64,000 nt of DNA from Parapristionchus giblindavisi (lineage: Eukaryota > Nematoda > Chromadorea > Rhabditida > Diplogasteridae), in the NCBI GenBank assembly GCA_943737045.1, contig CALSFV010000027.1, forward strand, positions 496,001 through 560,000, in the 5' to 3' direction. A program made the position numbers and the translations under genes. The notes below the pieces were generated by a model, which had not been told where the DNA came from, made no database searches, and saw nothing but the letters and a program-made list of their open reading frames with translations. Positions 45,901-58,000 of the stretch are shown in pieces (positions within the stretch are counted from its first letter, which is position 1; every line of letters starts with the position of its first letter).

Positions 45901-46923
45901 TGGTCGACCGGTCGTGCAATTCCACGAATGCGGATCTCAAACTGTTAGCCACAACGTTTTGATACATGACACAATGCAAATATGTTATCATTCTTTCATT
46001 CGTTCGTATTTGATCTTTGATCTTTGATGCCTTTCAGGAAGCCATTTCGGTCGTTCGTCGCGGTCCGATCCACTTGTCCAACGGAACCGTCGTAGCTGTC
46101 GAGTGGCCGAGAGCAGGTGTCTGATCTTTGATCTTTGATCTTTAATCTTTGATCTTTGATCTCTCATAATTTTTGTGCTAAAAGTGAGCGGAGCCTAATA
46201 ATCAATAATTCAGACGCTAGCCTTATTCCCGACACCTTCTCCTTCATTCGAGCGTCATTTCCTCATCATCGACCCGTCATCGTAGTCAGGGGGCTGCCAC
46301 CATGCATCAATAGTGAGAGATCAAAGATCAAAGATCAAAGATCAATTATTGCAGGAATGATCATTCGCCGAGATGCACTACGCTTTGGGACTGTGATAGA
46401 CATCACATTTGGAGAGGTTGGTAATCAATAATAATCAATCAATAGTCGGTCAACCAATAGGTTTAAATCGATATTTAGGTGACCAGTAAATTCAATCAAT
46501 AGTCATTATTTATATTCTACAATCAATCAATGTTGTGTAGGGAGGCATCGCTTACATCGAATTCGACACCCACTCAGCCTGCATAGACTACTACAACAAC
46601 ATGCACGGAGGACTGGTCGAGGGTTGCCAGATTACGGTACTTTGGCAGGTACTAACGGAAATAATATTACTATTAAGAATAATAATAATAATAATAACAA
46701 CAACAATAATACTATTACTAATGAAAATAATAATACTTTTAAAATAATAATACTATTAACAACAAAAATAATAATATTTCTTTTGTAATATCTTGCTAGT
46801 ACAGATTTCCTCTCATTGGCATTGAATAATCTTCTGCAAATTGCTTGGAATATTTCCAATTTATTTGTCAACCGAGAAAATTAAAGATCAAAGAGAATTT
46901 AATTTCAGAATGCTCGTCGTTGA
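42968..46923 (+). CDS. RRM-domain RNA-binding protein
   Basis: Ten exons: 42968-43048, 43195-43329, 44725-44785, 45060-45148, 45291-45341, 46038-46116, 46214-46312, 46355-46416, 46541-46648, 46909-46923; 259 residues, all in frame, stop TGA. Residues 2-27 are rich in Gln, Met and Pro. The C-terminal RRM (about 185-256) has RNP2 VIVVRGLP at 187-194 and RNP1 GGIAYIEF at 220-227, then LVEGCQITVLW as the last strand. A segment with HLSNGTVVAVEWPRA (about 150-165) looks like the last strand of an earlier, reduced RRM, so there may be two. The specific orthologue was not recognised. Intron 1 has a GC donor (CAG|GCGAGT), the only one keeping phase 0. Intron 2 holds a MITE split by a foldback; introns 3 and 5 hold family B MITEs. 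The exon 4 donor was chosen to keep frame with exons 5-6. Confidence 0.78.
43360..44302. mobile_element. ~940-bp foldback inserted in a MITE
   Basis: CTAGGGTGGTGAGAATC at the left and the inverted GGTTCTCGCCACCCTAG at the right, flanked by TTGACA direct repeats (43354-43359, 44303-44308). Internal inverted segments include GGGCTATTCAACAAGCCTAA at 43798 and its complement at 44064. It itself carries a further insertion at 43465-43666. Confidence 0.82.
43465..43666. mobile_element. ~200-bp element nested in the foldback
   Basis: The ends GTATAAAATACACTTG and CAAGTACATTTTATAC are near-inverse. The interior shares AGGTCAGCCGGGTTAGAGAG with 20880-21060. It is the third level of nesting at this site. 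Confidence 0.6.
44928..45041. mobile_element. MITE family B copy in RRM gene intron 3
   Basis: TTAA at both ends. CACTCTCCGCTGTGGC and the inverted GCCCGAGCGGAGAG are present. It ends 18 bases before exon 4. Confidence 0.82.
45377..45489. mobile_element. MITE family B copy in RRM gene intron 5
   Basis: AAGGCACACCCGAGTTCATT at the left and TTGGGTGCGCCGTTTAA at the right. The left TTAA has decayed to ATAA. Confidence 0.78.
46124..46163. repeat. GATCTTT tandem repeats in an intron
   Basis: TGATCTTTGATCTTTGATC continues for about five units. The same motif or its complement recurs in introns and spacers at about 43169, 46013, 46317, 52507, 53142, 57267 and in the loop of the 25.5-kb palindrome. 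Confidence 0.9.
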
Positions 46924-47567
46924 CGATTCTTCTCAATATGACGTCATCAGATGTTGTTTATCGATTGATCGATCGATTGACTGCCTGTGCGCACCTCATC
47001 GATACTTTCATCGCATTTCTCGCCAGTTGATGTTTTTTTGTTTTCCAATCGCCCTTACATTACATAATGAGAGTATACAGTAGCTAAAAGAGTAATGTAA
47101 TAAATAGTTTTTCGCGATTGTTTTACGGTAATACAATACATTTCAAAGAATCTTTAAGAAGACTGTCAATAGACAAGTAAGAGAAAAAATGCATTTCTCT
47201 ACGTTGAAGTGACCTTTGTGTGGTATCTTCGCACGCCCCGATCAACCCGAAATTTCGTGGCACGCGAAGTGCATCACGACAAATGATCTTTCATCTTCTG
47301 GTCTCCTATTATTCGATCTGTCTTACCATTGGTGCACGGCAGCAGCCCATTGACACGATGACTGATGGTGATGGTGAGGACATATAATTTCTCAGCGAGG
47401 CGAGTAGTAAGAAGTGGAACGTTATTCATAGCGGAGCTCTCATACTTTGACCTCTAGATAAATGTGTTGAAATCGTTAAATCGTTTGGACCGCCGGAGAA
47501 TCTGGTAGGCTCTATCTCCTCATGTGATAATCATCTACATAGTATTATCACACACAATCTGTTTTTA

Positions 47568-48043
47568 TTTATTCATTTATCGTACACCGCAAGGGTGTTT
47601 CAACAAGTACAAAGTGTTCGAGCGCAAAAAAAATATGAGAAGGAATAAAATTATTAAAAGAGAGGTGGATGGGGATGGGGGGAAGTTTAGAGATCAATTG
47701 ATCACGCCTTCTGCTAGAGTCAGGAAAGAGTTCAGAGGGGGGAGCCTCTAGTGCGGTGGAGCGGCCGCAAATCCAATTTATATCGTATTGGATCTCTGAG
47801 TGTGCAGGGAGGAGGAGATCAAAGATCAAGTCGACAGGGAAGATGGGATGGGAATTACAAATTCGGAACAGCAATGCCTAATTTGTTCGGAAGATCAGGA
47901 AACTCAATTAGGTGACGTTTAATACAAGGGATAGACAATTTCAGTTCACAAATTGTATGTAATTTATTCAAAAATCGGGATGTTCTATGCGAGAAGGATT
48001 CTTTTAGGTTTGATCTTTTGGACTTGGGAATATGGAGAACAAA
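47568..48043 (-). mobile_element. 5'-truncated LINE copy (3' end)
   Basis: It repeats the last ~475 bp of the neighbouring LINE, from the GAGAACAAAAGCATT segment through the 3' UTR (GGTGGATGGGGATGGGGG, ATCGTACACCGCAAGG) to a (AAAT)n tail. Its truncation point abuts the tail of the larger copy. Confidence 0.82.
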
Positions 48044-48405
48044 AGCATTTATTTATTTATTTTATTTATTTATCGTACACCACAAAGGTGTTTCAACAAG
48101 TACAGAATGTTCGAGTGCAAGAAAAAATATGTGAGAGAATAAAAATTATTAAAAGAGAGGTGGATGGGGATGGGGGGGGGGAAGGTGAGAGATCAATTGA
48201 TCACGCCTTCTGCTACAGTCAGGAAGAGTGAAGAGGGGAGGAGCCTCTTGTGCGGTGGAGCAGCCGCATACCAATGTATATCGTATTGGATCTCTGAGTG
48301 AGCAGGGAGGGAGAGATCAAAGATAAAGTCGACCGGGAAGATGGGACGGGGATTACAAATTTGGGACAGCAACACCTAGTTTATTCGGAAGATCAGGGAA
48401 AACAA

Positions 48406-49644
48406 TTAGATGACGTTTAATACAAGGGATTTAGGGTCACAAATTGTATGCAGTTTATTCAAAAATGGGGATGTTCTATGGGAGAATGATGCTTTTAGGT
48501 TTTCTCTATTGGACTTGGGGATGTGGAGAACAAAAGCATTTTGACGACGGCTAATAGATCGATATGTATAAAAACGACTAATAGGAAGGTCTACAGTACA
48601 AGCGAATATTTTAAGTGCTAGAATGAGATCGGAAACAATTCGACGAACATAGAGACTAGGGAGTGCATAGAATGATAGTCTATTTGCATACGAAGGGCAT
48701 ACAATTTTAGAACGAGAACAACGATAGAAAAGTAAGCGAGTAAATAAATGTTGAGCCTTTTCTAATCTACGGATTCTGCCTTTAGCTGAAGGGGACCAGA
48801 CGGGGGAAGCATATTCTAATATGGGAATAATGAAAGATTGATAGGCACGAATATAAGGTTCAGGTAAAGTACATGTGACACTACGAAAGAGAAGGTAAAT
48901 AAGAGATGAAGCTTTATTGCAAACAGTAGAGATGTGGGTATCGAAATTGAGAGATACATCAATAAGGACTCCTAGGTCCTTAACAGAAGTGGTGTGGGGT
49001 AGGTCAATAGAATTAAGTTGGTACTTATGGTAGGGATTGTTTTTGCCTAAATAAATAACGTTGCATTTGTTTGTAGCAACTTCTAACTGCCATTTTTTGC
49101 AGTAATCTATGAAAGCCGATAACCCCGACTGAAAATGGGAATGAGAATCAGATGGCGAAAGTGGGTCATAAGCAGTAAATAGTTTGACATCGTCAGCAAA
49201 AAGCCTACAGGAAAGACCAGGGAAGGGAGAAAATACCCGGGGAAGATCAAAAGAGTATAGCAAAAAAAGAAGAGGACCCAAAACTGTACCTTGAGGAACA
49301 CCAGAGATGACCTCTCTCTCATTAGAGAGAGAAGATCCAATACGAACTCTAAAACGTCTTTTATCCAAATTGTGACGACGGCTAATAGGTCGGTAAGTAT
49401 AGAAACGGCTTATAGGAAGGTCCACAGTACAAGAGAAAATTTTGTGTGCAAGGATAAGATCGGAAACAATTCGACGAACATAGAGACTAGACAGTTTATA
49501 GAATGATAGTCTATCTGAATACGAAAGGGGCAATATCTTCGAACGAGAACAACGACGATAAAGTAAGCGAGTAAATAAGTGTTGAACTCTCTCTAATCTA
49601 CGGATTCTTCCTTTTTGCAGAAGGGGACCAGACGGGGGAAGCAT
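48406..49644 (-). pseudogene. LINE ORF2 fragment: C-terminus fused to a second reverse transcriptase
   Basis: A 412-codon open frame begins in the C-terminal region of one copy (FTRLLYRRCSRSKI, YTYRPISRRHN) and continues without a stop into RRFRVRIGSSLS, VPQGTVLGPLLF and FADDVKLF of another, then repeats the same C-terminal segment and ends LVLNVI. The junction is near 49366. An open frame across a rearrangement suggests a recent event. Confidence 0.85.
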
Positions 49645-50410
49645 ATTCTAAAATGGGAACAATAAGTGAATGATAGGCACGTATATAGGGTTCGGGTAAA
49701 GTACAAGTAACACTGCGAAATAATAGGTATACAAGATACGATGCTTTATTACAAATAATCGAAATGTGTGTATCGAAATTGAGTGATGCATCTATGTGGA
49801 CACCTAGGTCCTTAACAGAAGTTGTGGATGGAAGGACAATAGAATTAAGTTGGTACCTATGTTGGGGATTGTTTTTGCCTAGATAAATAACGTTGCATTT
49901 GTTTATAGCAACTTCCAACTGCCATTTTTTGCAGTATTCTATGAAACCCGATAAACCCGACTGAAAATGGGAATGTGAATCAGATGGAGCAATTGGGTCA
50001 TAAGCAGTGAATAGTTTGACATCATCAGCAAAAAGCCTACAGGAAAGACCAGGGAAGGGAGAAAATACCCGGGGAAGATCAAAAGTGTATAGCAAAAAGA
50101 GAAGAGGATCCAAAACTGTACCTTGAGGAACACCGGAGATGACCTCTCTCTCACTAGAGAGAGAAGATCCTATACGAACTCTAAAACGTCTATTAGCAAG
50201 ATAAGCTGAAAACCTATTAAATATACAATCACGAATGTCAAGAGAACGTAATTTACATAACAACTTGGGATGAGAGACTTTGTCGAAGGCCTTAGCGAGA
50301 TCAATACATATAAGCGATATCAATACAACGATCACGATCGATATCTTCCCGCCATGACTGGGTACAATCAAGTAATTGGGTAACAGTGGATTTTTTACTA
50401 AGGAAGCCAT
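49598..50410 (-). pseudogene. LINE reverse-transcriptase fragment (first copy)
   Basis: A 270-codon frame with LAKAFDKVSHPKLLCKL, VPQGTVLDPLLF and FADDVKLF, covering the RT palm to the start of the connection region. It is separated from the upstream fingers segment by a frame change and short duplication near 50310. Confidence 0.85.
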
Positions 50411-51099
50411 GTTGCTCGGAAGGAATAATATTGTGGATTAGACACCACCGCATTAACCTTGGTTTGAGAAGCATTTCCATTATTTTGGAAGGAATAGGTG
50501 TCAGGCTAATAGGGCGAAAATGGGAGACTAAGGAGGGGTTAGAAATTTTGGAGATGGGAATGACTATAGAGGATTTCCAAAGGGATGGGATATCACCGAG
50601 CATGAGACTGTAATTAAATATGTGTGCAAGAGGTTCAGAGAGGGAGGCGAAACAATGCTTGAAAATAATGGAAGGAATATTATCGGAAGGAAGAGAAAAA
50701 AATCTGTCTCTATTTCACTCAAATTGACAGACTAAATTAAGTTCCACTTTCAGAAACGTTTTACTTTACAGTTTCTACTTAAGTAATCAGGGTCAAAGTA
50801 CAATTCCTCGTCGACCAATCGTCATAGGCTCCGCCCAATACAGTACACAGTAAAGGAATATCTGAACAGACAAGGAAGTAGAAATTTGAGACCAAATGGA
50901 AAACGCCCTGTTGTTGTCTACACATCACTGAACAGCTTTGCGCACAACTTATAGTTAGGGCCTCATCCACCCTTATATAGATCTAACCTGATATGATCTT
51001 TGAATCCAGAAGCGCCAAGTACAGTGAGATCCTTCCCTCCCTCTCTCCGACCCCCTCGCCTAAACGTGATTCACTCTATCTATTTATTACTTGTTGTCA

Positions 51100-51142
51100 C
51101 ATTTATTCAATGTATGATAAATTAAATTAAATTAAATTAATT
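51100..51142 (+). repeat. (ATTAA)n tail, retrotransposon-like
   Basis: TTCAATGTATGATAAATTAA followed by further ATTAA units. A similar TGTATGATAAATTAAG occurs at 35227 in G3 intron 4, suggesting a shared 3' end of another retrotransposon family. Confidence 0.55.
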
Positions 51143-51479
51143 GCAGAAAAGACTTTATTTATTGAAAATGTGTAAAATGACAAAAATTATGCTTAAAAAA
51201 TTAAAAATCAATATAGGGTCTATCAAAAGAAAGATTAGATCAGACCTGGCGAAGAATTAGCGTGGGCATCATCGAAACAGACAAGCTATTTTTACATTCG
51301 CCGCTCTGAGCATATCCTATAGAACGTAAAAACAAAGTGATCGAATATGACAAGAGGCCGTATGGATGAACGTAGTAAAACCGTTTGGCGACAAACGTGA
51401 CTTCAAAACGTAGAAGAGGCCAAAAATCCTCCTCCTACGCAAGTTACGTCATGTTTGTCGGCAAATTGTTTGCCGGAGT

Positions 51480-51530
51480 CCGGTCATGCGACCTCAACAG
51501 AGCGGAGAGTGTCAAATTAGCTTGGCTCAT
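51480..51530. mobile_element. MITE family B fragment
   Basis: AGAGCGGAGAGTGTCAAATT then AGCTTGG matches one arm of family B. The other arm is absent. Confidence 0.6.
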
Positions 51531-52021
51531 TTCCGTATTAACATACGGACAATTTATTCTCTATATAATTGATGAATTTGTCTATATAACAGAAAGGATT
51601 GAAGGGTACGCGCGTGGTGTGGTAAGATATGTGGTGTGGTGTGCGTCGGCGACGACGTTTGTGAAAGGGCGGCATACAAGTACGCACTCGGAGGTGGGCG
51701 GAAAGTCAGTGGAATTGAGCGAACGCTAGCGATTGGAGGAACTGGTGGTGTGGATGGGGATATGTGGGGATACTGTAGCGATATGGGGGAGCGGTGTAGT
51801 TTACTAATTGAGAAATCAATCGAATGCATATAATTCTAGTTGTCGGAATGGTAAAAAAAGAACGAATATGTCAAACAATACTGGGGGGAAAAGACTGATA
51901 TGTCTGGATTTTCTCGGGCAGAGAAGGGTAATGATAATAATGGTGCCTACTTTACATATTAGTATATATAGATAGTACAAAATATATTGAGTAGAATGTG
52001 AAATTTGATGATGTCGTCATT

Positions 52022-55000
52022 TTAGAGCATTCCGTCCATCTCTGCTTCGACGTTGAACACCGGCTCGAAGTTCAGCGCAAATTTGGGCTTGGTCTGAAAT
52101 CAACCATAATTACTACACAGCTTTTCACAGCCCGTGCGGTCATTGAAAACTAGGCGAATGCCAAAAAATATGCTACGCAATGGTTTCCTTTAACCGTCTG
52201 TACTCTCTCACTTTTCCGTACTCCTTCTCTATTTAGCTTTGCCTCTTTTCTATGTTGCACCTACTATTGTATTTGATAGATCATTGATTACCTGAGACGC
52301 ATTAACTCCGTTGTAGGATTTCATTACGGGCTTTGCAACGACGTTCTGCAAATTAATCAATGGAATTATGGGAATATCGATTTACTGATTTATTATTTTT
52401 ATTATTAAAAAATCAATATCACGTACTCTGCTATCGTGATCGGGTCCTACTTCGTAGGAGAATGTACGGTACGCCTCGAGGGGTGCTGTGCATTCGACTA
52501 CCTGAAAGATCAAAGATTAAAAGACCAAAGATCAAAGATCAAAGGTTGGAAATTACCTGTATCCTCCTGCCGGGAGGGATGTAAATGATGTCTCCGCGGG
52601 CCACGTTCCTCCTGTTTACCTCCTGGAAATTTTAGTTATTATTCAGATCATGCTAGAATTTTGTCAAAAGAATAGCCGAAGCAGATTTGTTCCTAGACGC
52701 AATTCTCATACTATAATTAATGATTTATTGTGTAAAAAATAAAATATAATTACGAAATTACCTTGTCATCCTCGACCTCGGCGATGATTCCCTGTCCGGC
52801 GACGAAGACGGTGATCGAAGCGCACTCTAGGACGGGCAGTGAGACGGGCGGAGTCGTGGTGTTCACCTGAACGATAAAGTTTGCATGTAAAATCTGGAAA
52901 TCTCCGCTGTGGCAATACTCTCTCGCTTTCTGTGTCTGCGAGAGAGCGCAGCCAGAGCGGAGAGTAAAATTAGCTCGGTGCATGCCTTTAAAGTTCATTA
53001 CTATCACTCACAATCTCATTGTCGGTGTAAGTTTCATCTTAAAGATATAAAAAAATTATAATACTCTCAGTATGATATTCGTTCCCGGTAGTTGCATAAC
53101 CTATACGCACCATTCCCTAGTGGTTGTTATCAACACAGATTTGATCTTTGATCTTTGATCACCGACAACTCACTCTGATTCGGTGAAGCTGGAAATCCTT
53201 GCAATCGGGGGCGTACTCATCGACATGAGGGAAGTCAGCAAGGGAGACGCCGGGGACGAGGTACTCCTCGGGAGGAGTCATCATGTAGTTCAAAACCTTA
53301 ATTTCTAATAGATAAAGATAAGTAAATGTGAGCAACGTATTCAATACGATACGGGCAACTGTGTCGAGACTATTAACCAGAAAGCTCACATTATCTGGCA
53401 TTGCTCATAGATTAAAGAAAACATGCATAAAGTCTCACTCGACCTAATTTGCAACTCTCCTCTCTGGCGACCCTCTGTCGTGGACAAAGAGAGCGAGAGA
53501 GCACCGCCAGAGCGGAGAGTTTGCCCGGCTGTGCGTTTAACAGAACTGACAATTGGTTTTTATACTATTGTTGACATTTCTCCTGCTGATTGCTAGGAAC
53601 TTGGCAAACCGTTTTTACCTAATATTTGAAACATATTTGGAAACAAGATGCCAACCTCGATCAGTGCAGGTCTGTCGATATACTTGGACGTCATGGCGGC
53701 TCTTATTGTGTTGTTCGAGCATCCAACGCATTCAACGCACTCTGAACATTATCAAATGATCCAAATCGATCGATTGATGATCGAAAAAGAAAAATCAATG
53801 GTTTGTGGCTGTCTCAAAGAGAAAGAAAAGGAAAAATAAAGAGAATAAGTCAAAAATAGCGATGTTATGTTTAAGAGACCTGCTCGGTAAGACTCGAGCA
53901 TTTTGACCCCCTGCCGGACATTCGCGAGGACTTTCGATCTGGGCCTCAATACTTTCATCATAGACACATACCGGGGGAAGACCGATGAAAGTTATAGTGA
54001 AAATGTCCTTGGGCTCAAACCCGGCTCACATATGATTCATAAAATAAAAAATTGAAAAATTCATATCTTCTCAATCATGATAGCTAGGAATTTTATTTCT
54101 TTTTATTAGTGAATAACATGTCATGCACTCTTACAAACACAGCTGAACAGCAATATCATATCGTTTTGAATATGTTTTTTCGTGTCTGATTTTCAGATTT
54201 TTTTCTTCTATCCTCGTTGAAGAGATACTGCAAGAAAATTCATAGTGCATATTGTAGCCCTGACGATTATGTACATGGTGGTCATCTTCCCTTGGCCAGC
54301 CAGTTTGTCATAAGCCTCGAGAATTGCAACTGAATGTGAGATATGTGCAAATTTCAAAAATCGAAAATTAAATTTCTTGAAATTCGCAAGAGTAAGAGGT
54401 ATCTTTATTATGTCATTTTACTCGTAGTGATGAGCGTACATAGGAAAAATATACAAATAGAGTCGGACTACATTTTAAAAAAATTGAGAAAAATAATTAT
54501 TTTATTTTTATTTTTTCAACTCCCACATTCAGTCGACCGTCAAGGCAAGTTGATTCATAGGGCGGATGGTGACTGATGCATGTGCGTTTGCAGAGACGAC
54601 TGCCACGTGAAGAATCGTCGTTTCGCAGATCTCGAATTTATTTTTTTATTTATCAAACTTGAATATTTATATGTTTCTTTCATATAAATCGGTTGGAAGG
54701 TAGCGTACTGCATCCAAAGATATACCATTTCTATCAGTAGGAGTATACGGTATTGAACTACTGTAATCGCCAGAAATCGCGAACTGATTTTTTTTTCAGT
54801 CGACCTATGATTCTCAACCATGACCCCGGGTTCATGGTTGAGAATGGTTGAGGTCGAAAAATTCATGATGATCCCAGACCAAATAATATTAAGCATTATA
54901 TCAACAGTGGGCCAACTTTTATTTTTATGGATACCATAGCTCGAATTACCGTAATAGTAATGCACGCACCTGAATTTTCCGAGAATCTCACCACATTATT

Positions 55001-58000
55001 ATAGGATACGGTAGCTAGAGTACGGTAATTCGAGCTATGGTATCCATAAAAATAAAAGTTGGCCCACTGATGCACAGTATTCTGGTCCAAGCCATTTTTC
55101 TTCCAAAGCAAGACAAAGGAGAGACCATTGTATTCGAGAGAGTTTGTATGTTGAGCGGTCGTTCTTGCTTTGAAAGTCATGAGAACGCTGTGGATGATAT
55201 AATGCTTAATAATATTTGGTCTGGGATCATCATGAATTTTTCGACCTCAGCCATTCTCAACCATGAACCCGGGGTCATGGTTGAGAATCATAGGTCGAGT
55301 GAAAAAAAAAATCAGTTCGCGATTTCTGGCGATTACAGTAGTTCAATACCGTATACTCCTACTGATAGAAATGGTATAGCTTTGGATGCAGTACGCTACC
55401 TTCCAACCGATTTATATGAAAGAAACATATAAATATTCAAGTTTGATAAATAAAAAAATAAATTCGAGATCTGCGAAACTACGATTCTTCACGTGGCAGT
55501 CGTCTCTGCAAACGCACATGCATCAGTCACCATCCGCCCTATGAATCAACTTGCCTTGACGGTCGACTGAATGTGGGAGTTGAAAAAATAAAAATAAAAT
55601 AATTATTTTTCTCAATTTTTTTAAAATGTAGTCCGAGTCTATTTGTATATTTTTCCTATGTACGCTCATCACTACGAGTAAAATGACATAATAAAGCTAC
55701 CTCTTACTCTTGCGAATTTCAAGAAATTTAATTTTCGATTTTTGAAATTTGCACATATCTCACATTCAGTTGCAATTCTCGAGGCTTATGACAAACTGGC
55801 TGGCCAAGGGAAGATGACCACCATGTACATAATCGTCAGGGCTACAATATGCACTATGAATTTTCTTGCAGTATCTCTTCAACGAGGATAGAAGAAAAAA
55901 ATCTGAAAATCAGACACGAAAAAACATATTCAAAACGATATGATATTGCTGTTCAGCTGTGTTTGTAAGAGTGCATGACATGTTATTCACTAATAAAAAG
56001 AAATAAAATTCCTAGCTATCATGATTGAGAAGATATGAATTTTTCAATTTTTCAATTAATGTGACATATTTGAGCCGGGTTTGAGCCAAAGCGCATTTTC
56101 TATATAACTTTCATCGGTCTCCCCCCGGTATGTGTATATGATGAAAGTATTGAGGCCCAGATCAAAATTCCTCGCGAATGTCCGGACCATGCTCGAGTCT
56201 TACCGAGCCGGTCTCTTAAGCATGATGGTCAAAAGATGTAGTAAATGCGGACAGTGGTATTACTTATTTTATATGTGATAAATACAAAAGTGGAAATGAG
56301 TTTATAAAATATAAGATGAAGATTGTTGAGTCAAACCTCCGGACAGATAGGCATGAAGCTCCTCAGCGGCATAGTAGCAGCACTCTCCCGGTTGGAGGAC
56401 CATGTGATTCAGGAAGAGAGGAGAGAAAATGCCCACATCGCCGGGGAAATCCTGCAAAAAAATAACTACAATAATCGTGCATTACCGTAAACGTACACAA
56501 CGTAATCGTGCCATTCAACTACCGTAATAGTGCGCCAAATTGACATAAATCCCGTCAGTTCAAACCTACCCTGCTCATTTTCCGGATGACCTCTACAGTA
56601 CCCTCGGTGAGCGCACCACGAACTGGAAAGGGATTGGATATGGAATTTGAAAAATCAATGATTATAAATTTAAATCTATACCTCCTTGATCGAGAAGTGT
56701 AAAGAGTTCAAAAAGGAGCTCCTTGAGGTCGTCTGAGTCGACATCCATCATCTTTTTGAACATTTCAGCGAGAGCCACGCGACACTGGAGAATGATTATG
56801 CTCATTTTTTTAAAACCAATAGCACTTTTACTAACAAGCAATGCCTTACGTCGACTCGTCGAAACTACAATATTATAATGTGTGTGGATATGTTTTGTTA
56901 AAGGCAAAACTCAAGCAAATTTTATTCTACGCTCTAGCAACACTCGAACGTAAACAAATAAAAAGAGAGAGCATTGCCGGAGTGCAGAGTAAAATTAGCT
57001 CGTGTAATTAAAATAAAAGAGAAAAAACACCTACCTTGAGACTCTTCTGATCGAAGCCTGCGTTGATGCGATTGCGGAGAATATCGCAGTTTTCGATGCC
57101 GAACAGACGACGAAGAGGGGGGAAAGCTTCAAATTTCAAATTTTAAAAATTATTTAAATTTAAAAATTATTATTTAGTACCCTCGAGATTCTCCAGCATC
57201 TCCTTCGCGGGACGGAATCCGCAGAGCAGCTCGAATCGAGTGAGAGCATACGCGAGCTCCGGCTTAAAGATCAAAGTTCAAAGATCAATAATCGAAGATC
57301 AAAGATCAATTGTCAAATGGCAGTTACAGTATACCTTGTGATGTTCATCAGGGTAGTTGACTGGGTCACGCGCGTGCAGACGGATAGCTTGCTCCTAAAA
57401 GAGTACTGTGGTCGGGGACATTTTCAGAATGTGAAAAGTTTAAAGAACCATACAGTACTGATTTACCTTTGTGGGATGGACCTGAAGTGACAGGGTATGC
57501 CTGATAGACATGATCTTCATGATGAAGGCGAGATGAATGTTTTCTCTGAAATGAAACTTCAATTATCATCTCATCCAGGGCCAAGCATTTCAGGTTTTAC
57601 TTTTTCGTAAAATTTGGCTTAGCAAAAATTAACGAAACGTCTTAAAAAATTAAAGAAAATTATATTTTCACAGAGTAATGATCTGATACTCTCGAGTTGT
57701 CAGGAAATATAACAACAAGTCTGCATCACTTTCTTAATATCTTTCGAATACTTACCTAGTGTTGTTGTTCGAGAGGGCCTTGCCGCTCTCGCTAGCGGCA
57801 ATGTGCGCGGAGAGCTTGCGAGAGGATCCGGAGATGCGAGCGGGACCATCCGGATGGGTGCCCATCCATAGCTGAAAATATATCAATCAATCAATCTTTA
57901 TCAAGTTCGCACTTTGGTGTGCTGGGATAAGGATGTTAACTGTTAGTCATATGACACATTCCACAATTCACTTTCGATCATTTTCTTTAGAGCATCACGC

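Larger units (their letters stand above)
48044..50702 (-). mobile_element. Chimeric non-LTR retrotransposon (LINE) with two RT segments
   Basis: The minus strand reads, 5' to 3': RT fingers (IPISKISNPSLVSHFRPISL at about 50550), IDLAKAFDKVSHPKLL, VPQGTVLDPLLF, the catalytic FADDVKLF (about 50020) and C-terminal region to YRPISRRHN (about 49370). It then joins a second RT copy at RRFRVRIGSS, again with VPQGTVLGPLLF and FADDVKLF (about 49175), the C-terminus and stop at 48406, and a 3' UTR with (AAAT)n tail. The 5' end, including any endonuclease, is missing. Frameshifts occur near 50300 and 49620. The class (CR1/Jockey-like) is inferred from motif style. Confidence 0.88.
46924..52021. other. 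Intergenic region between the RRM and MPI genes
   Basis: AATAAA at 47099-47104 may end the RRM transcript. 47568-50702 is LINE sequence. 47110-47560 and 50705-52021 show no recognisable exon; the latter contains a retrotransposon-like tail and a family B fragment. Confidence 0.6.

Noticed and set aside
51385..51829. Gene at 51.4-51.8 kb
   Set aside because: Frames on both strands overlap, part is a family B fragment, and no exon chain or known domain is visible.
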